A stretch of 64,000 nucleotides of DNA from Allomuricauda sp. (GTDB taxonomy: Bacteria; Bacteroidota; Bacteroidia; Flavobacteriales; Flavobacteriaceae). Made by a program: the position numbers and the translations under genes. Positions 44,482-53,004 of the stretch are shown one piece after another; the stretch's first letter is position 1; the number at the start of each line of letters is the position of its first letter. The DNA lies in assembly GCA_017795045.1 (NCBI GenBank), contig CP051244.1, positions 893,001 through 957,000 on the forward strand, written 5' to 3'. The notes beneath the pieces are model-generated. The model was not told the origin of the DNA. It worked only from the letters and a program-made list of their open reading frames with translations, and made no database searches.

Positions 44482-45195
44482 ATGCTTTATAAACTTAACC
44501 TAGAGAATATCCTCTTTTTGGATATCGAGACCGTACCCCAAAATCCGGGTTTCCCAGACTTGGATGAAACCACCCAATTGCTCTGGGAGCAGAAAACACA
44601 ATACCAACGAAAGGACGAGATCAGTGCCGAAGACTTTTATGAACGGGCCGGAATTTGGGCCGAATTCGGAAAAATCGTTTGCATTTCGGTTGGGTATTTT
44701 GTCATCAAGGGAGAGACCAGAAGCTTTAGGGTCACCTCATTTCATGGGGAGGAAACCGAAATCTTGAAACAGTTCAAACAATTGCTGAAAGACCATTTCA
44801 GTCAAACCAAACATCTGCTGTGCGCACACAACGGCAAGGAGTTCGACTTTCCGTACATTGCCCGCCGTATGGTCATCAACAGCATAAACCTTCCTTATAA
44901 ATTGGACTTGTTCGGCAAAAAACCATGGGAAGTACCCCATCTGGACACTATGGAACTCTGGAAATTCGGAGACTATAAACACTACACCTCTTTAAAATTA
45001 CTGGCCCACATTCTCGGGATTCCCTCCCCAAAAGAGGACATGGATGGCAGTATGGTAAAAGATGTCTACTACAAGGACAAGGACATTGATAGGATCATCT
45101 CCTATTGCGAATTGGATGTGGTGACCACGGCCCAGGTATTTCTGAGGTTACGGAACGAGGAGTTGCTTTCCGAAGAAGAAATCAAGAAGGTCTAA
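44482..45195 (+). CDS. Predicted 3'-5' exonuclease related to PolB exonuclease domain
   Basis: 237 residues. The DEDD exonuclease motifs are visible: FLDIETVPQ (Asp14 and Glu16), HNGKEFDFPYIARRM near 127 (third acid in EFDFPY) and IISYCELDVVTTAQVFLRL near 211-229 (ExoIII Asp). It resembles the stand-alone PolB-like exonuclease family. Together with Ogt it forms a small DNA-repair pair. It ends 256 nt before the next coding region, a gap holding a heptamer repeat. Confidence 0.9.
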   Translation: MLYKLNLENILFLDIETVPQNPGFPDLDETTQLLWEQKTQYQRKDEISAEDFYERAGIWAEFGKIVCISVGYFVIKGETRSFRVTSFHGEETEILKQFKQLLKDHFSQTKHLLCAHNGKEFDFPYIARRMVINSINLPYKLDLFGKKPWEVPHLDTMELWKFGDYKHYTSLKLLAHILGIPSPKEDMDGSMVKDVYYKDKDIDRIISYCELDVVTTAQVFLRLRNEELLSEEEIKKV

Positions 45196-45225
45196 TGATG
45201 AGTGTGTTTTATTCAGATATCAGAA

Positions 45226-45259
45226 GTCCGATGTCTGATGTCTGATGTCTGATGTCTGA
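45226..45259. repeat. Heptamer tandem repeat (GTCTGAT)
   Basis: Nearly five copies of GTCTGAT (the first is GTCCGAT) lie just after the PolB-like exonuclease gene. The same unit type (GATGTCC) occurs at 52160-52172 and 52614-52662. I see nothing else in 45260-45451 besides the presumed 3' untranslated part of the S8 peptidase gene. Confidence 0.85.
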
Positions 45260-45451
45260 ATATTAAACCTTGGGGCAAATCGTATCACTTTTATAATATT
45301 CCATTCCTATTCTAAGTAATGCGAAGAATCCCTTTAAATTGGATTTTTATGTTTCAGAAAAGTATGATGGGCAATAGAAAGAGCTTTATGATCCACTTTG
45401 CCCTTCTTGTCTTGGACTCTATTAAATTTTGAGTGAAAATGTCCATAGACA

Positions 45452-47650
45452 TTAGTTTTTGTAAAATTTGGTGCTTCTGATACCGGCATAATCCTGTACC
45501 ACCAAAACATATAGACCGGAAGCCAGTGCAGAGACATTGATGGTTCCTGCCACTTTTCCCCTTTCAATGATGTTCCCAGATGTGGTCACTATGGAATATT
45601 CGGCATCCGGGGACAATTCCGATTGTAGGGCCAAATAGTTTACGGCAGGATTGGGATAGACCTGTATTTGAAAATCTTGCGCATAGGTCAAAGGTTGGTA
45701 AACCATTGCCTCGGTATTCTCTCCATTGAACTCGAACTGGAAGAGTTCCGAAAATTCCGAAACCGCATTCTCGGTACAGATAGCACGGATTTGGGACTCA
45801 TAAACCGTCCCAACCTCCAGATTGGAAAGTTCAAATTGATTGTCCCAAAGAAGTTCAGTAGTCCATTCATCCTTATCAATGGCCTTGTATTGCACTTCAA
45901 AAAGAGTTTCATTGGCATTGGACCATGAGATGGTCGAACTTGTATCCGTGGATGAAATCAATTCCACATTGGATGGCGTTTCAATGGAACACTGGGAAAC
46001 CCGTGCCCCAGAAACGATCAATGAAAAATCTTGGAACCCATTGGTCAAATTACCCTTATGGGTAACCGTAATGGTATACTGTCCGTTAGCATTCCCAATC
46101 TCGATTCGTTCATAGGGGTCTACTTTATTATCTCCCTGTGTCGCCGCGTTGTTGGCTTTGGCAGGATTCAATTTCCAAGGATAGAAGGTTTCCCCAGACT
46201 TGGTGATCCTGATGTCCAAATCGTTGGTAAGGGCAGCAGTGGTATTGTTCAGGTCCCCCCTATTGATGTAATTTCCCTCAGGGTCGGTCCAAGAAATGGA
46301 AGCCATTAGAGGCTCCGTACCATTGGCCGTAACCGTAATGGAAAAGGTTTCTCCATTGGTCAAACTTTCTTCATTGATCAATGTGGTAAACTCTTTGTTC
46401 TGTAACACCTCGGCAGCCGTCTTGGCGTTCATCACCCCCCAGCCCATTTTGTAATCGGGACCTTGGGCATTTACATCGTCCGCAGTATGCAAAGCAAGAC
46501 CTTTGAGGGTTGCTGCCTTCATGTAAGAACCATAGAGCTCTTCGTGGTATTGTTGCAGCAACAAAAGAGATCCGGTAACCCCTGGCGCTGCCATGGAAGT
46601 CCCGGCAGAAAGTTGGTAGCTGGAATTGGTTTCCGAGCTAGTGGAAAGAATATTGGACCCATCCCCGGCCAAATCCGGTTTAATACGGCCGTCATCCACA
46701 GGACCAAAGCTACTATATCCCGCAACTGTGGCTTCCTTCAGTTCGCCTTTGCTGCCAATTTCAGTATTGGCGCCCGCTATGGTAAGTCCATTTTTGGCCA
46801 CCGTGAATCCAAGCAATAGATCAAAGCCGTCCGCAGTGCTTCCAAAATTTGGTGTGGCGTTGTCATAGGATTTTTGATTGTTTCCCGCAGCCGTTACCAT
46901 TAAATAGTAAGGGGCACTGTACATGATTCGGTCCCAATCCTGGGCGACTTTAATATAAGACCCAAAGTACCAGTCCGGCACCCGGTCCGAGAGTATTCCG
47001 TAGGAATGGTTGCTCAACAAAAGTCCATTGGCTGCAGTTTCGGCCACTTCAATTTTGTCACGGGTCCAATCGTGGGTCATGGCCTGTGCGCCATAGGCCA
47101 CCCCTTTGGCACTGGGCTCCACCCCGGATGCAATAAGGTTTCCGGTCACCAAAGTGGCATGTAGGCTTACTTCGTCCGTGTTGTCCGAATTCAAGGCCCG
47201 GGAATTAAACTCTTGATGACTGGTCAATGCCACCCCGGCATCCCAAACTCCCACCTGCATTCCAGCACCGTTCAATCCAAGATTCATAAGGCCATCTGCG
47301 TACAACGTATAGGCCCTTGCCGTCTTGGTCGATGGGTCGCTCAAGGTGGTATAGTAAAGTGGGGTGCCATCAGAACCGATATCCTTAAGGGCTATGTGGC
47401 CTCCGTTGGTCGATTTTTCAGATTTCTTCCATCCTTTATTGGATTGAAGAAGTTGGTTTATTTTCAAAGTTTTGGACTGATGTTCCTGTTCCATTTCGGA
47501 AATCAGCGTCGCCATTTTTCCTTGGTTGTATGTGGCCTTTATCTGTTCCTTCGCCTTTTTGGATTGCCCCGTTACAATAGAAACACCTAGAAGGGAAAAT
47601 ATAAGGGGGAGAAGAATTCCTGTCGCCCGAATAGGTCTTTTGTAGTCCAT
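45452..47650 (-). CDS. Subtilisin-like S8 peptidase with type IX secretion C-terminal domain
   Basis: 732 residues with a signal segment (residues about 10-28, ending VTGQ). The catalytic triad is Asp137 (VGVWDAG), His164 (LHATLVTG) and Ser352 (GTSMAAPG). A helical prodomain precedes it. A fibronectin III-like domain (ETPSNVELISSTDTSSTISWS, about 560-645) follows, and the last about 80 residues form a type A sorting domain (IQVYPNPAVNYLAL ... GLYVLVVQDYAGIRSTKFYKN). The protein should be exported by the type IX system and attached to the cell surface or released. Confidence 0.95.
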   Translation of the reverse strand: MDYKRPIRATGILLPLIFSLLGVSIVTGQSKKAKEQIKATYNQGKMATLISEMEQEHQSKTLKINQLLQSNKGWKKSEKSTNGGHIALKDIGSDGTPLYYTTLSDPSTKTARAYTLYADGLMNLGLNGAGMQVGVWDAGVALTSHQEFNSRALNSDNTDEVSLHATLVTGNLIASGVEPSAKGVAYGAQAMTHDWTRDKIEVAETAANGLLLSNHSYGILSDRVPDWYFGSYIKVAQDWDRIMYSAPYYLMVTAAGNNQKSYDNATPNFGSTADGFDLLLGFTVAKNGLTIAGANTEIGSKGELKEATVAGYSSFGPVDDGRIKPDLAGDGSNILSTSSETNSSYQLSAGTSMAAPGVTGSLLLLQQYHEELYGSYMKAATLKGLALHTADDVNAQGPDYKMGWGVMNAKTAAEVLQNKEFTTLINEESLTNGETFSITVTANGTEPLMASISWTDPEGNYINRGDLNNTTAALTNDLDIRITKSGETFYPWKLNPAKANNAATQGDNKVDPYERIEIGNANGQYTITVTHKGNLTNGFQDFSLIVSGARVSQCSIETPSNVELISSTDTSSTISWSNANETLFEVQYKAIDKDEWTTELLWDNQFELSNLEVGTVYESQIRAICTENAVSEFSELFQFEFNGENTEAMVYQPLTYAQDFQIQVYPNPAVNYLALQSELSPDAEYSIVTTSGNIIERGKVAGTINVSALASGLYVLVVQDYAGIRSTKFYKN

Positions 47651-47804
47651 GTTGATTTTATGGTAAGATTTGGACTACGAATATATTGGCGCCGGTTAAT
47701 ATCCTCGATAAAAACCGTTGTTTTTTCGATGAAATACACACTCCTTTTCGTAAAGGTGTTGTGAAAATTCACTTTTGTGTTGTGTAGTATTTTTCTTAGT
47801 TAAA

Positions 47805-48752
47805 TTATAGGTTTTCCTCCAGTACCACATATACTGGAAAATGGTCGCTATACCCGCCTAAATATTTTTCCCCTGCATAGGTCCTAAACGGGTTGCCCTT
47901 GTACTTCCCTTTCCACTCTTGAAGGAACTTTGGAGCAAACACCTCAGCCTTTTTAAAACTATGGGTGTCCACTTCATAGTCCAAAAAGGTGTGGGAAAGT
48001 ATCACCTGGTCAAAGAGACTCCATTCCCCCCTGTAGTTGGCACTTCCGGAAAAGGGGGACAACAGCTTTTTCATCGGATTGATAAATCTCCCTGTTTCCA
48101 TCAAGGTCTGGATGCTCTCGGAATTGGGGTCGTCATTAAAATCCCCCATGATGATGCAATTTGGATTGTCTTCACCCAGTGCTTCAATTTTATTCAGAAT
48201 GGTCTTCGCCGCCTTTATGCGTTTGTAGCTGGTTTCAACATCTCCTGTCCTGCGCGAAGGCCAATGGTTTACAAAAACATGGACTTCTTCGGCATGCAAT
48301 CTTCCATGGACATATAAAATGTCCCGGGTAAAGTCGCGCTCCCCATTGGTATTGTCAACCAACAAGGGGATGGTCTCGGCATCCAGCACCGTAAAATGTT
48401 TGCTGTGATAGATCAGTGCCGTGTCTATGCCTCGTTCATCCGGGGAATCAAAGTGTACAAAATCATAGTCCACTCCTTTCAGCTCCTTGGTGTTGAGCAG
48501 GGTTTGGATGACTTGTTTGTTCTCCACTTCGGCAATGCCCAACAGCACCGGTGGAACATCGCTATCCTCCATACCTATTTCTGATATGGCCCGGGCTATT
48601 TTATGTGCTTTGTTGCTGTACTTGGATTCGTTCCATTCCCTATCCCCGTCCGGAGTGAAATCATCATCCAACAAATGGGGGTCGTTCTTGGTGTCAAAGA
48701 AGTTTTCCAGGTTGTAAAAGGCTATGCTATATCGGTTCTTATGGTGATACAA
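47805..48752 (-). CDS. Endonuclease/exonuclease/phosphatase family protein
   Basis: 315 residues. The metal-dependent DNase I-like fold shows AFYNLENFFDTKNDP at the N-terminus (Asn and Glu ligands), GIAEVENKQV near 73, VNHWPSRRTGD near 156, IIMGDFNDDPNSESI near 199 and GYSDHFPVYVVL near the end. No ATG is available at the start; TTG at 48752 gives an N-terminus that fits the family. No signal peptide is apparent, so it is probably cytosolic. It is divergent from hflX. Confidence 0.88.
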   Translation of the reverse strand: MYHHKNRYSIAFYNLENFFDTKNDPHLLDDDFTPDGDREWNESKYSNKAHKIARAISEIGMEDSDVPPVLLGIAEVENKQVIQTLLNTKELKGVDYDFVHFDSPDERGIDTALIYHSKHFTVLDAETIPLLVDNTNGERDFTRDILYVHGRLHAEEVHVFVNHWPSRRTGDVETSYKRIKAAKTILNKIEALGEDNPNCIIMGDFNDDPNSESIQTLMETGRFINPMKKLLSPFSGSANYRGEWSLFDQVILSHTFLDYEVDTHSFKKAEVFAPKFLQEWKGKYKGNPFRTYAGEKYLGGYSDHFPVYVVLEENL

Positions 48753-48822
48753 TGAAAATTATTTTTAGTTCAGGACGGTCATAACAAAACCCAAAGTACA
48801 AAACCGCTTCCAAAACATTGAT

Positions 48823-48830
48823 TAGATTTG
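48823..48830 (+). promoter_or_regulatory. -7 promoter element of hflX (TAGATTTG)
   Basis: A full match to TAnnTTTG, 16 nt before the ATG at 48847; a convincing -33 TTTG is not visible. Confidence 0.45.
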
Positions 48831-48846
48831 CACTTTAATTGATTGC

Positions 48847-50058
48847 ATGCTAGAAAAGAAAACCATAGACTACGAAAAAGCGATACTCGTTGGGGTCATC
48901 AACCAAAGTCAGGATGAGACCAAAGTGAACGAATATCTGGACGAATTGGAGTTTTTGACCTACACCGCTGGGGGCGAGGTGGAAAAACGATTCATCCAAC
49001 GGGTCGAAGTGCCCAATCCCAAGACCTATATTGGAAGTGGAAAAATGGAGGAGGTACAACACTATGTAAAGGAACACGAAATAGGTTCCGTCATCTTTGA
49101 TGATGAGCTTACCCCAGCCCAGCAGAACAATATTGAGAAAATACTCAAATGTAAAATACTGGACCGAACAGGATTGATCTTGGACATTTTTGCGCAACGC
49201 GCCAAGACCAGCTATGCTCGCACCCAAGTGGAACTGGCCCAATACGAATATCTACTCCCCCGACTGACAGGTCTTTGGACACACTTGGAACGACAACGCG
49301 GGGGTATTGGTATGCGTGGACCCGGTGAGACCGAGATTGAAACGGATAGACGTATTGTGCGTGACCGCATTGCGCTCCTGAAAAAGAAGCTCACCAAAAT
49401 TGACCGCCAAATGGAGACCCAACGTGGTAACCGTGGGGCGTTGGTCCGGGTGGCTTTGGTAGGATACACCAACGTGGGGAAATCCACCTTGATGAACGTG
49501 ATCAGTAAAAGTGATGTGTTTGCGGAAAACAAGCTCTTTGCCACCCTGGACACCACAGTTAGAAAAGTGGTCATAGGCAATCTCCCTTTTCTGTTGAGTG
49601 ATACGGTAGGGTTTATCCGCAAGCTCCCCACCCAATTGGTTGAAAGTTTCAAAAGCACCTTGGATGAGGTTCGTGAGGCTGATCTATTGTTGCATGTGGT
49701 AGATATATCACACCCCAACTTTGAGGAGCATATCGCATCCGTGAACCAAATCTTGGATGAAATCAAAAGTTCCGACAAAAAGACCATTATGGTGTTCAAT
49801 AAAATCGATCAATACCTTCCAGAGACCATTGATGAGGACGATCTGGTCACCGAGCGTACCTCGGCCCATTTTACCTTGGAGGAATGGAAGAACACCTGGT
49901 TCAATAAAATTGGGGACAGGGCCTTGTTCATTTCCGCCTTGAACAAGGAAAATTTGGATGAATTTAGAAAGCGGGTGTACGATGAGGTGCGGGACATTCA
50001 TGTAACACGTTTTCCGTACAACAACTTTTTGTATCCGGAGCACTTGGATGAATACTAA
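48847..50058 (+). CDS. hflX: GTPase HflX
   Basis: 403 residues. HflX is a ribosome-associated GTPase that splits stalled ribosomes. It has the N-terminal HflX domain (YIGSGKMEEVQHYV near 61, DRTGLILDIFAQRAKTSYARTQVELAQYEYLLPRL near 106-140), the linker RGGIGMRGPGETEIETDRR, then the GTPase motifs: P-loop GYTNVGKST (206-214), DTVGFI near 258 and NKID near 317. Length is normal. It is followed by a bidirectional terminator at 50279-50309. Confidence 0.96.
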   Translation: MLEKKTIDYEKAILVGVINQSQDETKVNEYLDELEFLTYTAGGEVEKRFIQRVEVPNPKTYIGSGKMEEVQHYVKEHEIGSVIFDDELTPAQQNNIEKILKCKILDRTGLILDIFAQRAKTSYARTQVELAQYEYLLPRLTGLWTHLERQRGGIGMRGPGETEIETDRRIVRDRIALLKKKLTKIDRQMETQRGNRGALVRVALVGYTNVGKSTLMNVISKSDVFAENKLFATLDTTVRKVVIGNLPFLLSDTVGFIRKLPTQLVESFKSTLDEVREADLLLHVVDISHPNFEEHIASVNQILDEIKSSDKKTIMVFNKIDQYLPETIDEDDLVTERTSAHFTLEEWKNTWFNKIGDRALFISALNKENLDEFRKRVYDEVRDIHVTRFPYNNFLYPEHLDEY

Positions 50059-50278
50059 ATCCGCAAGGATGATGTGTTTTAATTCTCCGACCAACTACTT
50101 TCCAAATAGTGTTCCACCACATATTTTGGACAGTTCACAACAAAAGTTTAAGGGATAACCACATAAGAACTACTTTCATCCTGTTTTTAAGTCATATAGT
50201 GTCGACCCTTGATCTTCACATGATCTTAACCTACTTAGACATGGTCTTAAAAACTGAAAAAATCATATTAGACCCCAC

Positions 50279-50309
50279 AAAAAAGGCCCTCGTAATGAGG
50301 GCTTTTTTT
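50279..50309. terminator. Bidirectional Rho-independent terminator (hflX / DUF3078)
   Basis: GCCCTC (50286-50291) pairs with GAGGGC (50297-50302) around GTAAT. Seven T residues follow on the plus strand, and six A residues precede it (T-run on the minus strand), so it can end both converging transcripts. The 220 nt between hflX and this hairpin contain no gene I can support. Confidence 0.85.
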
Positions 50310-50334
50310 ATGTTTTTTGTGAGTTTTTCATCCT

Positions 50335-51267
50335 CTAGAACTTATAGCTCAATCCCAAGGTCCAATAGGTCTGTAACTTGTTGTCAATGGTATCAAAAGT
50401 GGCATTGGGGTCTGGTGTAGGTGCATTGTTGATGACATAGTTCAAGGTTTCCTGTTTGTTGTTCCTCAAACCAAAATCGAACCCAACCCCGATCATTTTC
50501 CACAAGGTATAGCCAAAAGAGTTGGTCCAGGTCCAGTTGCTCAAATCGCCGCTTTCGTAGCTCTGGAACAGGGACAAGTTACTCTTAAAGTTCACCGCTC
50601 CGATTTTCTTGGTATAATCGGCCACAATCTTGGCACCCAAAGAGGATTCAAAAATGGTGTCCTCACTACTGAACACAAAGTTGTAGTTGAGTGGGTGGAT
50701 CACCACCACCAAATCGGTAATGGGTGTCCATGTGGCCCCAATACCCAAATCGAGATACCCGGGATCATTAAAATTGCTCAAAAGGGTGGTCCGGTATTCC
50801 GCCAAGGTGGATATGGCAAACTTCTCGCTCAGTTTTCTTCCGTATAAAGATGAAATGTTGAAGACATCGGTAGCCTGTCTGAAACTATCATCATCGGTGG
50901 GGTCGTCCTTATCATCCAACTTTACCCAAGCAAGGTTTACCGTGGCTGCATTTCTCCAAAAGAATTTCTCTTCTTGCAGATTGGCATAGGCATTCACCGT
51001 AAAGCCAATATTCCCTGAAGAGTTGTTGGGGATGCCTTGGGCATACCAATTGTCAAAGTTGGAAAAGTTCCCCCCAATGGTACCAAAGGCGCCTATTTTC
51101 CATCCGGGCAGGGCATCCAACTGTGCCTGTAGGGCATTTACACGTCCTTGGATCGCTGCAATGGAATCTTTTTTAGGGGCAATCTGGGCCTTTAGTTCCT
51201 CTTCGGTCTGGGCCAGGGACGTGGCCAGCACAAAAAATGCCGATAGGGTAAAAAGTAGTTTTTTCAT
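50335..51267 (-). CDS. DUF3078 outer-membrane protein
   Basis: 310 residues with a signal peptide (MKKLLFTLSAFFVLATSLAQ). A short coiled coil (KKDSIAAIQGRVNALQAQLDALPG, about 33-56) precedes a predicted beta-barrel (GWKIGAFGTIGGNFSNFDNWYAQG, KFAISTLAEYRTTLLSNFNDPGYLDLGIG, YWTLGLSYKF at the end). This matches DUF3078. A terminal aromatic residue (F310) suits insertion by the BAM complex. Function is unknown. It lies downstream of the SUF operon on the same strand, a neighbourhood often seen in Flavobacteriaceae, but is separated from it by 369 nt with its own signals. Confidence 0.85.
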   Translation of the reverse strand: MKKLLFTLSAFFVLATSLAQTEEELKAQIAPKKDSIAAIQGRVNALQAQLDALPGWKIGAFGTIGGNFSNFDNWYAQGIPNNSSGNIGFTVNAYANLQEEKFFWRNAATVNLAWVKLDDKDDPTDDDSFRQATDVFNISSLYGRKLSEKFAISTLAEYRTTLLSNFNDPGYLDLGIGATWTPITDLVVVIHPLNYNFVFSSEDTIFESSLGAKIVADYTKKIGAVNFKSNLSLFQSYESGDLSNWTWTNSFGYTLWKMIGVGFDFGLRNNKQETLNYVINNAPTPDPNATFDTIDNKLQTYWTLGLSYKF

Positions 51268-51360
51268 AGTGTATGGAGTTTACTGTTTAGAACCGCAAAA
51301 ATAAGAAATGTCACCTACAAACCCGTAGGCTTAAAACCATCCCGTTCATTGAAAACCTAC

Positions 51361-51390
51361 ATTCGTCAAGTCAAATGTGCCATGCGTCAA
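51361..51390. promoter_or_regulatory. Two direct repeats with 21-bp spacing (TTGACGnAT on the minus strand)
   Basis: On the plus strand ATTCGTCAA (51361-51369) and ATGCGTCAA (51382-51390) repeat exactly 21 bp apart. The reverse complement is TTGACGnAT, the same core and spacing as at 4658-4708. It lies about 95 nt upstream of the DUF3078 start, and also in front of a plus-strand stretch ending in a terminator at 51519. Confidence 0.45.
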
Positions 51391-51548
51391 TTCAACCTAC
51401 TTTTTTTGGCTTGAATTGTCTTCCTTGCGCCTTGATGTTAGAGCTGTTCAATGCCTACATCGTACATATTTCATACAGTAAAGGTTTTTTTAGTTTTCAT
51501 TTTCTTATTTTTTTGATTAAAGAGTCCCCGTATCCGCGGGGATTCTTT
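51391..51548 (+). ncRNA. Possible small RNA between the CGTCAA repeats and a terminator
   Basis: No convincing open reading frame occurs here, yet a strong terminator hairpin sits at 51519-51548 with its T-rich side on the plus strand, and no plus-strand gene precedes it for more than 1.4 kb. The direct repeats at 51361-51390 lie at the other end, in the same orientation relative to transcription as those before the collagen-like gene. The start of the transcript is not defined; a good -7 box is not visible. Confidence 0.22.
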
Positions 51549-51553
51549 GTTTT
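51519..51553 (+). terminator. Strong terminator hairpin
   Basis: AAAGAGTCCCCG (51519-51530) pairs with CGGGGATTCTTT (51537-51548), 12 bp with one G-T pair, loop TATCCG, followed by GTTTT. It is T-rich downstream only on the plus strand, which points to a plus-strand transcript. It may also end the DUF2480/SUF transcript on the minus strand, less ideally. Confidence 0.7.
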
Positions 51554-51636
51554 ACAAACAAATAGATTGAATACTAGGAGTCAGAATAGTTACCTAAGCA
51601 GCTATATTTCTTGACTGTACTAAAAAAGATACTGTA

Positions 51637-52143
51637 TTACTTCTTCTTGAAAATCGGCACCGAGGAACAAGCCTCTCCATACATCACACTCTTGGCCACT
51701 TGCTGTATTTTGGTTATGGCCATGATATAGGCGTTTTCTGGGACAGGTTTATGGGAGCACCCTTTAATGATCACGGGCTTGTCCGCAAATGGGGACACAT
51801 CCAGCTGGTCCAATAGGGTTTGGTAGAGTGAGGTTTCCAAGTCTTCCAAAGAGCCCACCACCACTTTTTTTGTATAGGAATTCAATCGTGAGGCCACCAA
51901 CATAAAGGCCCAACCGGGCACAATGGCATCCGTGGAACAGTGCAAGGCCACATAGGTATCTTGGTAGACCGACCAATCGTGCTCTTCCACATGTATTCTG
52001 AATTCCTTCTCACGCAGAATAAAGCCTTCGTGCAACCAGTCTTTGATATCCAACACCCTCCTCTCTCCGGATGGATACAGATCCTCCAAATCAAAAGTGA
52101 CCAATTTGCTTTGGGCAACCCTATTTACAATTTCCTTTTCCAT
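51637..52143 (-). CDS. DUF2480 family protein
   Basis: 168 residues of the Bacteroidota family DUF2480: VTFDLEDLYPSGERRVLDIKDWLHEGFILREKEFR near 15-50, DQYVALHCSTDAIVPGWAFMLVASRL-type segment near 64-90, and DKPVIIKGCSHKPVPENAYIMAITKIQQVAKSVMYGEACSSVPIFKKK at the end, with conserved cysteines. The family is cytosolic and generally encoded with the SUF genes, so a role in Fe-S metabolism is inferred. It starts 27 nt after the four-helix gene stop and is the last gene of the operon. Confidence 0.85.
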   Translation of the reverse strand: MEKEIVNRVAQSKLVTFDLEDLYPSGERRVLDIKDWLHEGFILREKEFRIHVEEHDWSVYQDTYVALHCSTDAIVPGWAFMLVASRLNSYTKKVVVGSLEDLETSLYQTLLDQLDVSPFADKPVIIKGCSHKPVPENAYIMAITKIQQVAKSVMYGEACSSVPIFKKK

Positions 52144-52159
52144 TTCTTTTCTGACTTCA

Positions 52160-52172
52160 GATGTCCGATGTC
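52160..52172. repeat. GATGTCC heptamer repeat, downstream flank of the four-helix gene
   Basis: GATGTCCGATGTC at 52160-52172 overlaps the stop codon of the four-helix gene (52171-52173 on the minus strand). It is the same unit as in the array at 52614-52662. Confidence 0.7.
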
Positions 52173-52542
52173 AGCTATCTGTTTTTTGTTCCAAGTGTTT
52201 GATCAAGCCATAGATTGTTTTGGAAATATCATCACAAATGGCATAAACCTCGTTGAACATATCTTTTCCTAAATAATTTACATCCAAAGCCAAATACAAC
52301 TGTGATTTGACCTCGTAGCAAGAAGCTTTTGCAACATTCAAAAAATAAATGAACTCCTTATTGGTCTTTCTACCATATCCCTCAGCAATATTGGAAGATA
52401 TGGAAATGGAAGCCCTTCGTATTTGATCTCTTAACGCAAAGTCTTTTGCAAAGTTGTTATCACTCGTGATTCTGTAAATTTCTTTGTTAAGCTTTCTGGC
52501 TTTCTTCCACGATACTATTTGTTCAAACCCCTTTTTATCCAT
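52171..52542 (-). CDS. Four-helix-bundle protein (23S rRNA intervening-sequence/Avd-like fold)
   Basis: 123 residues from ATG at 52542 (MDKKGFEQIVSWKKARKLNKEIY). The pattern W.KARKL..EIY.IT, FAKDFALRDQIRRASISISSNIAEGYGRKTNKEFIYFLNVAKASCYEVKSQLYLALDVNYL is diagnostic of the four-helix-bundle family also seen as 23S intervening-sequence proteins and the Avd partner of diversity-generating retroelements. No retroelement is nearby. It interrupts the SUF operon between sufT-like and DUF2480 genes and is bracketed by GATGTCC repeats (52160-52172, 52614-52662), so it looks like an inserted cassette. Confidence 0.88.
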   Translation of the reverse strand: MDKKGFEQIVSWKKARKLNKEIYRITSDNNFAKDFALRDQIRRASISISSNIAEGYGRKTNKEFIYFLNVAKASCYEVKSQLYLALDVNYLGKDMFNEVYAICDDISKTIYGLIKHLEQKTDS

Positions 52543-52613
52543 AACCTTAAATGTTATTTGAGATATCTGGGGTTGTGATATCAATTTATTTTAATTTTAT
52601 TTCTTTTATAACT

Positions 52614-52662
52614 GATGTCCGATGTCCGATGTCCGATGTCCGATGTCCGATGTCCGATGTCC
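52614..52662. repeat. Seven-copy GATGTCC tandem repeat
   Basis: Seven perfect head-to-tail copies of GATGTCC end 6 nt before the sufT-like stop codon at 52669. The unit also occurs downstream of the four-helix gene and, as GTCTGAT, at 45226-45259. Copy number probably varies between strains. Confidence 0.9.
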
Positions 52663-52668
52663 GAAAAA

Positions 52669-52998
52669 TTACAACAATCCCAGTTCCAACTTGGCCTCCT
52701 CGCTCATCAGCTCCTGGGTCCAAGGGGGGTCAAAGGTAATCTCCACCTCAACATCCTTCAGTTCGTCCAAAGACTTTACCTTTTCCTCCACTTCCATGGG
52801 CAAGCTTTCAGCTACCGGGCAGTTGGGTGATGTTAAGGTCATGAGTATCTTCACATCGTAGTCCTCATTCACGAACACATCATAAATAAGGCCCAGTTCG
52901 TATATGTCTACAGGGATTTCCGGGTCATAGATGGTCTTGAGTACCCTGACGATCTTTTCTCCCAAATCTTGTGTATCTATGGTGGCTTCTTCGCTCAT
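52669..52998 (-). CDS. sufT: SufT-like DUF59 (MIP18) Fe-S assembly protein
   Basis: 109 residues of the DUF59/MIP18 family: TIDTQDLGEKIVRVLKTIYDPEIPVDIYELGLIYDVFVNEDYDVKILMTLTSPNCPVAESLP, with the conserved DPE.PV...LGL(I)Y and a TSPNCPVAE cysteine motif, ending WTQELMSEEAKLELGLL. In SUF operons this domain helps mature or transfer Fe-S clusters. It follows sufE by 6 nt. The operon-only version without fusion is usual for Bacteroidota. Confidence 0.88.
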   Translation of the reverse strand: MSEEATIDTQDLGEKIVRVLKTIYDPEIPVDIYELGLIYDVFVNEDYDVKILMTLTSPNCPVAESLPMEVEEKVKSLDELKDVEVEITFDPPWTQELMSEEAKLELGLL

Positions 52999-53004
52999 TT
53001 TCTA

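Noticed and set aside
51375..51614. 79-codon plus-strand frame as a small gene
   Set aside because: It runs through the terminator hairpin, has no promoter-like start and no recognisable features.
52171..52542. Part of a diversity-generating retroelement (Avd)
   Set aside because: No reverse transcriptase, template or variable repeat is near; only the fold is shared.
45226..52662. Heptamer repeat arrays as a CRISPR locus
   Set aside because: The 7-bp units are head to tail without spacers, and no cas gene is present.
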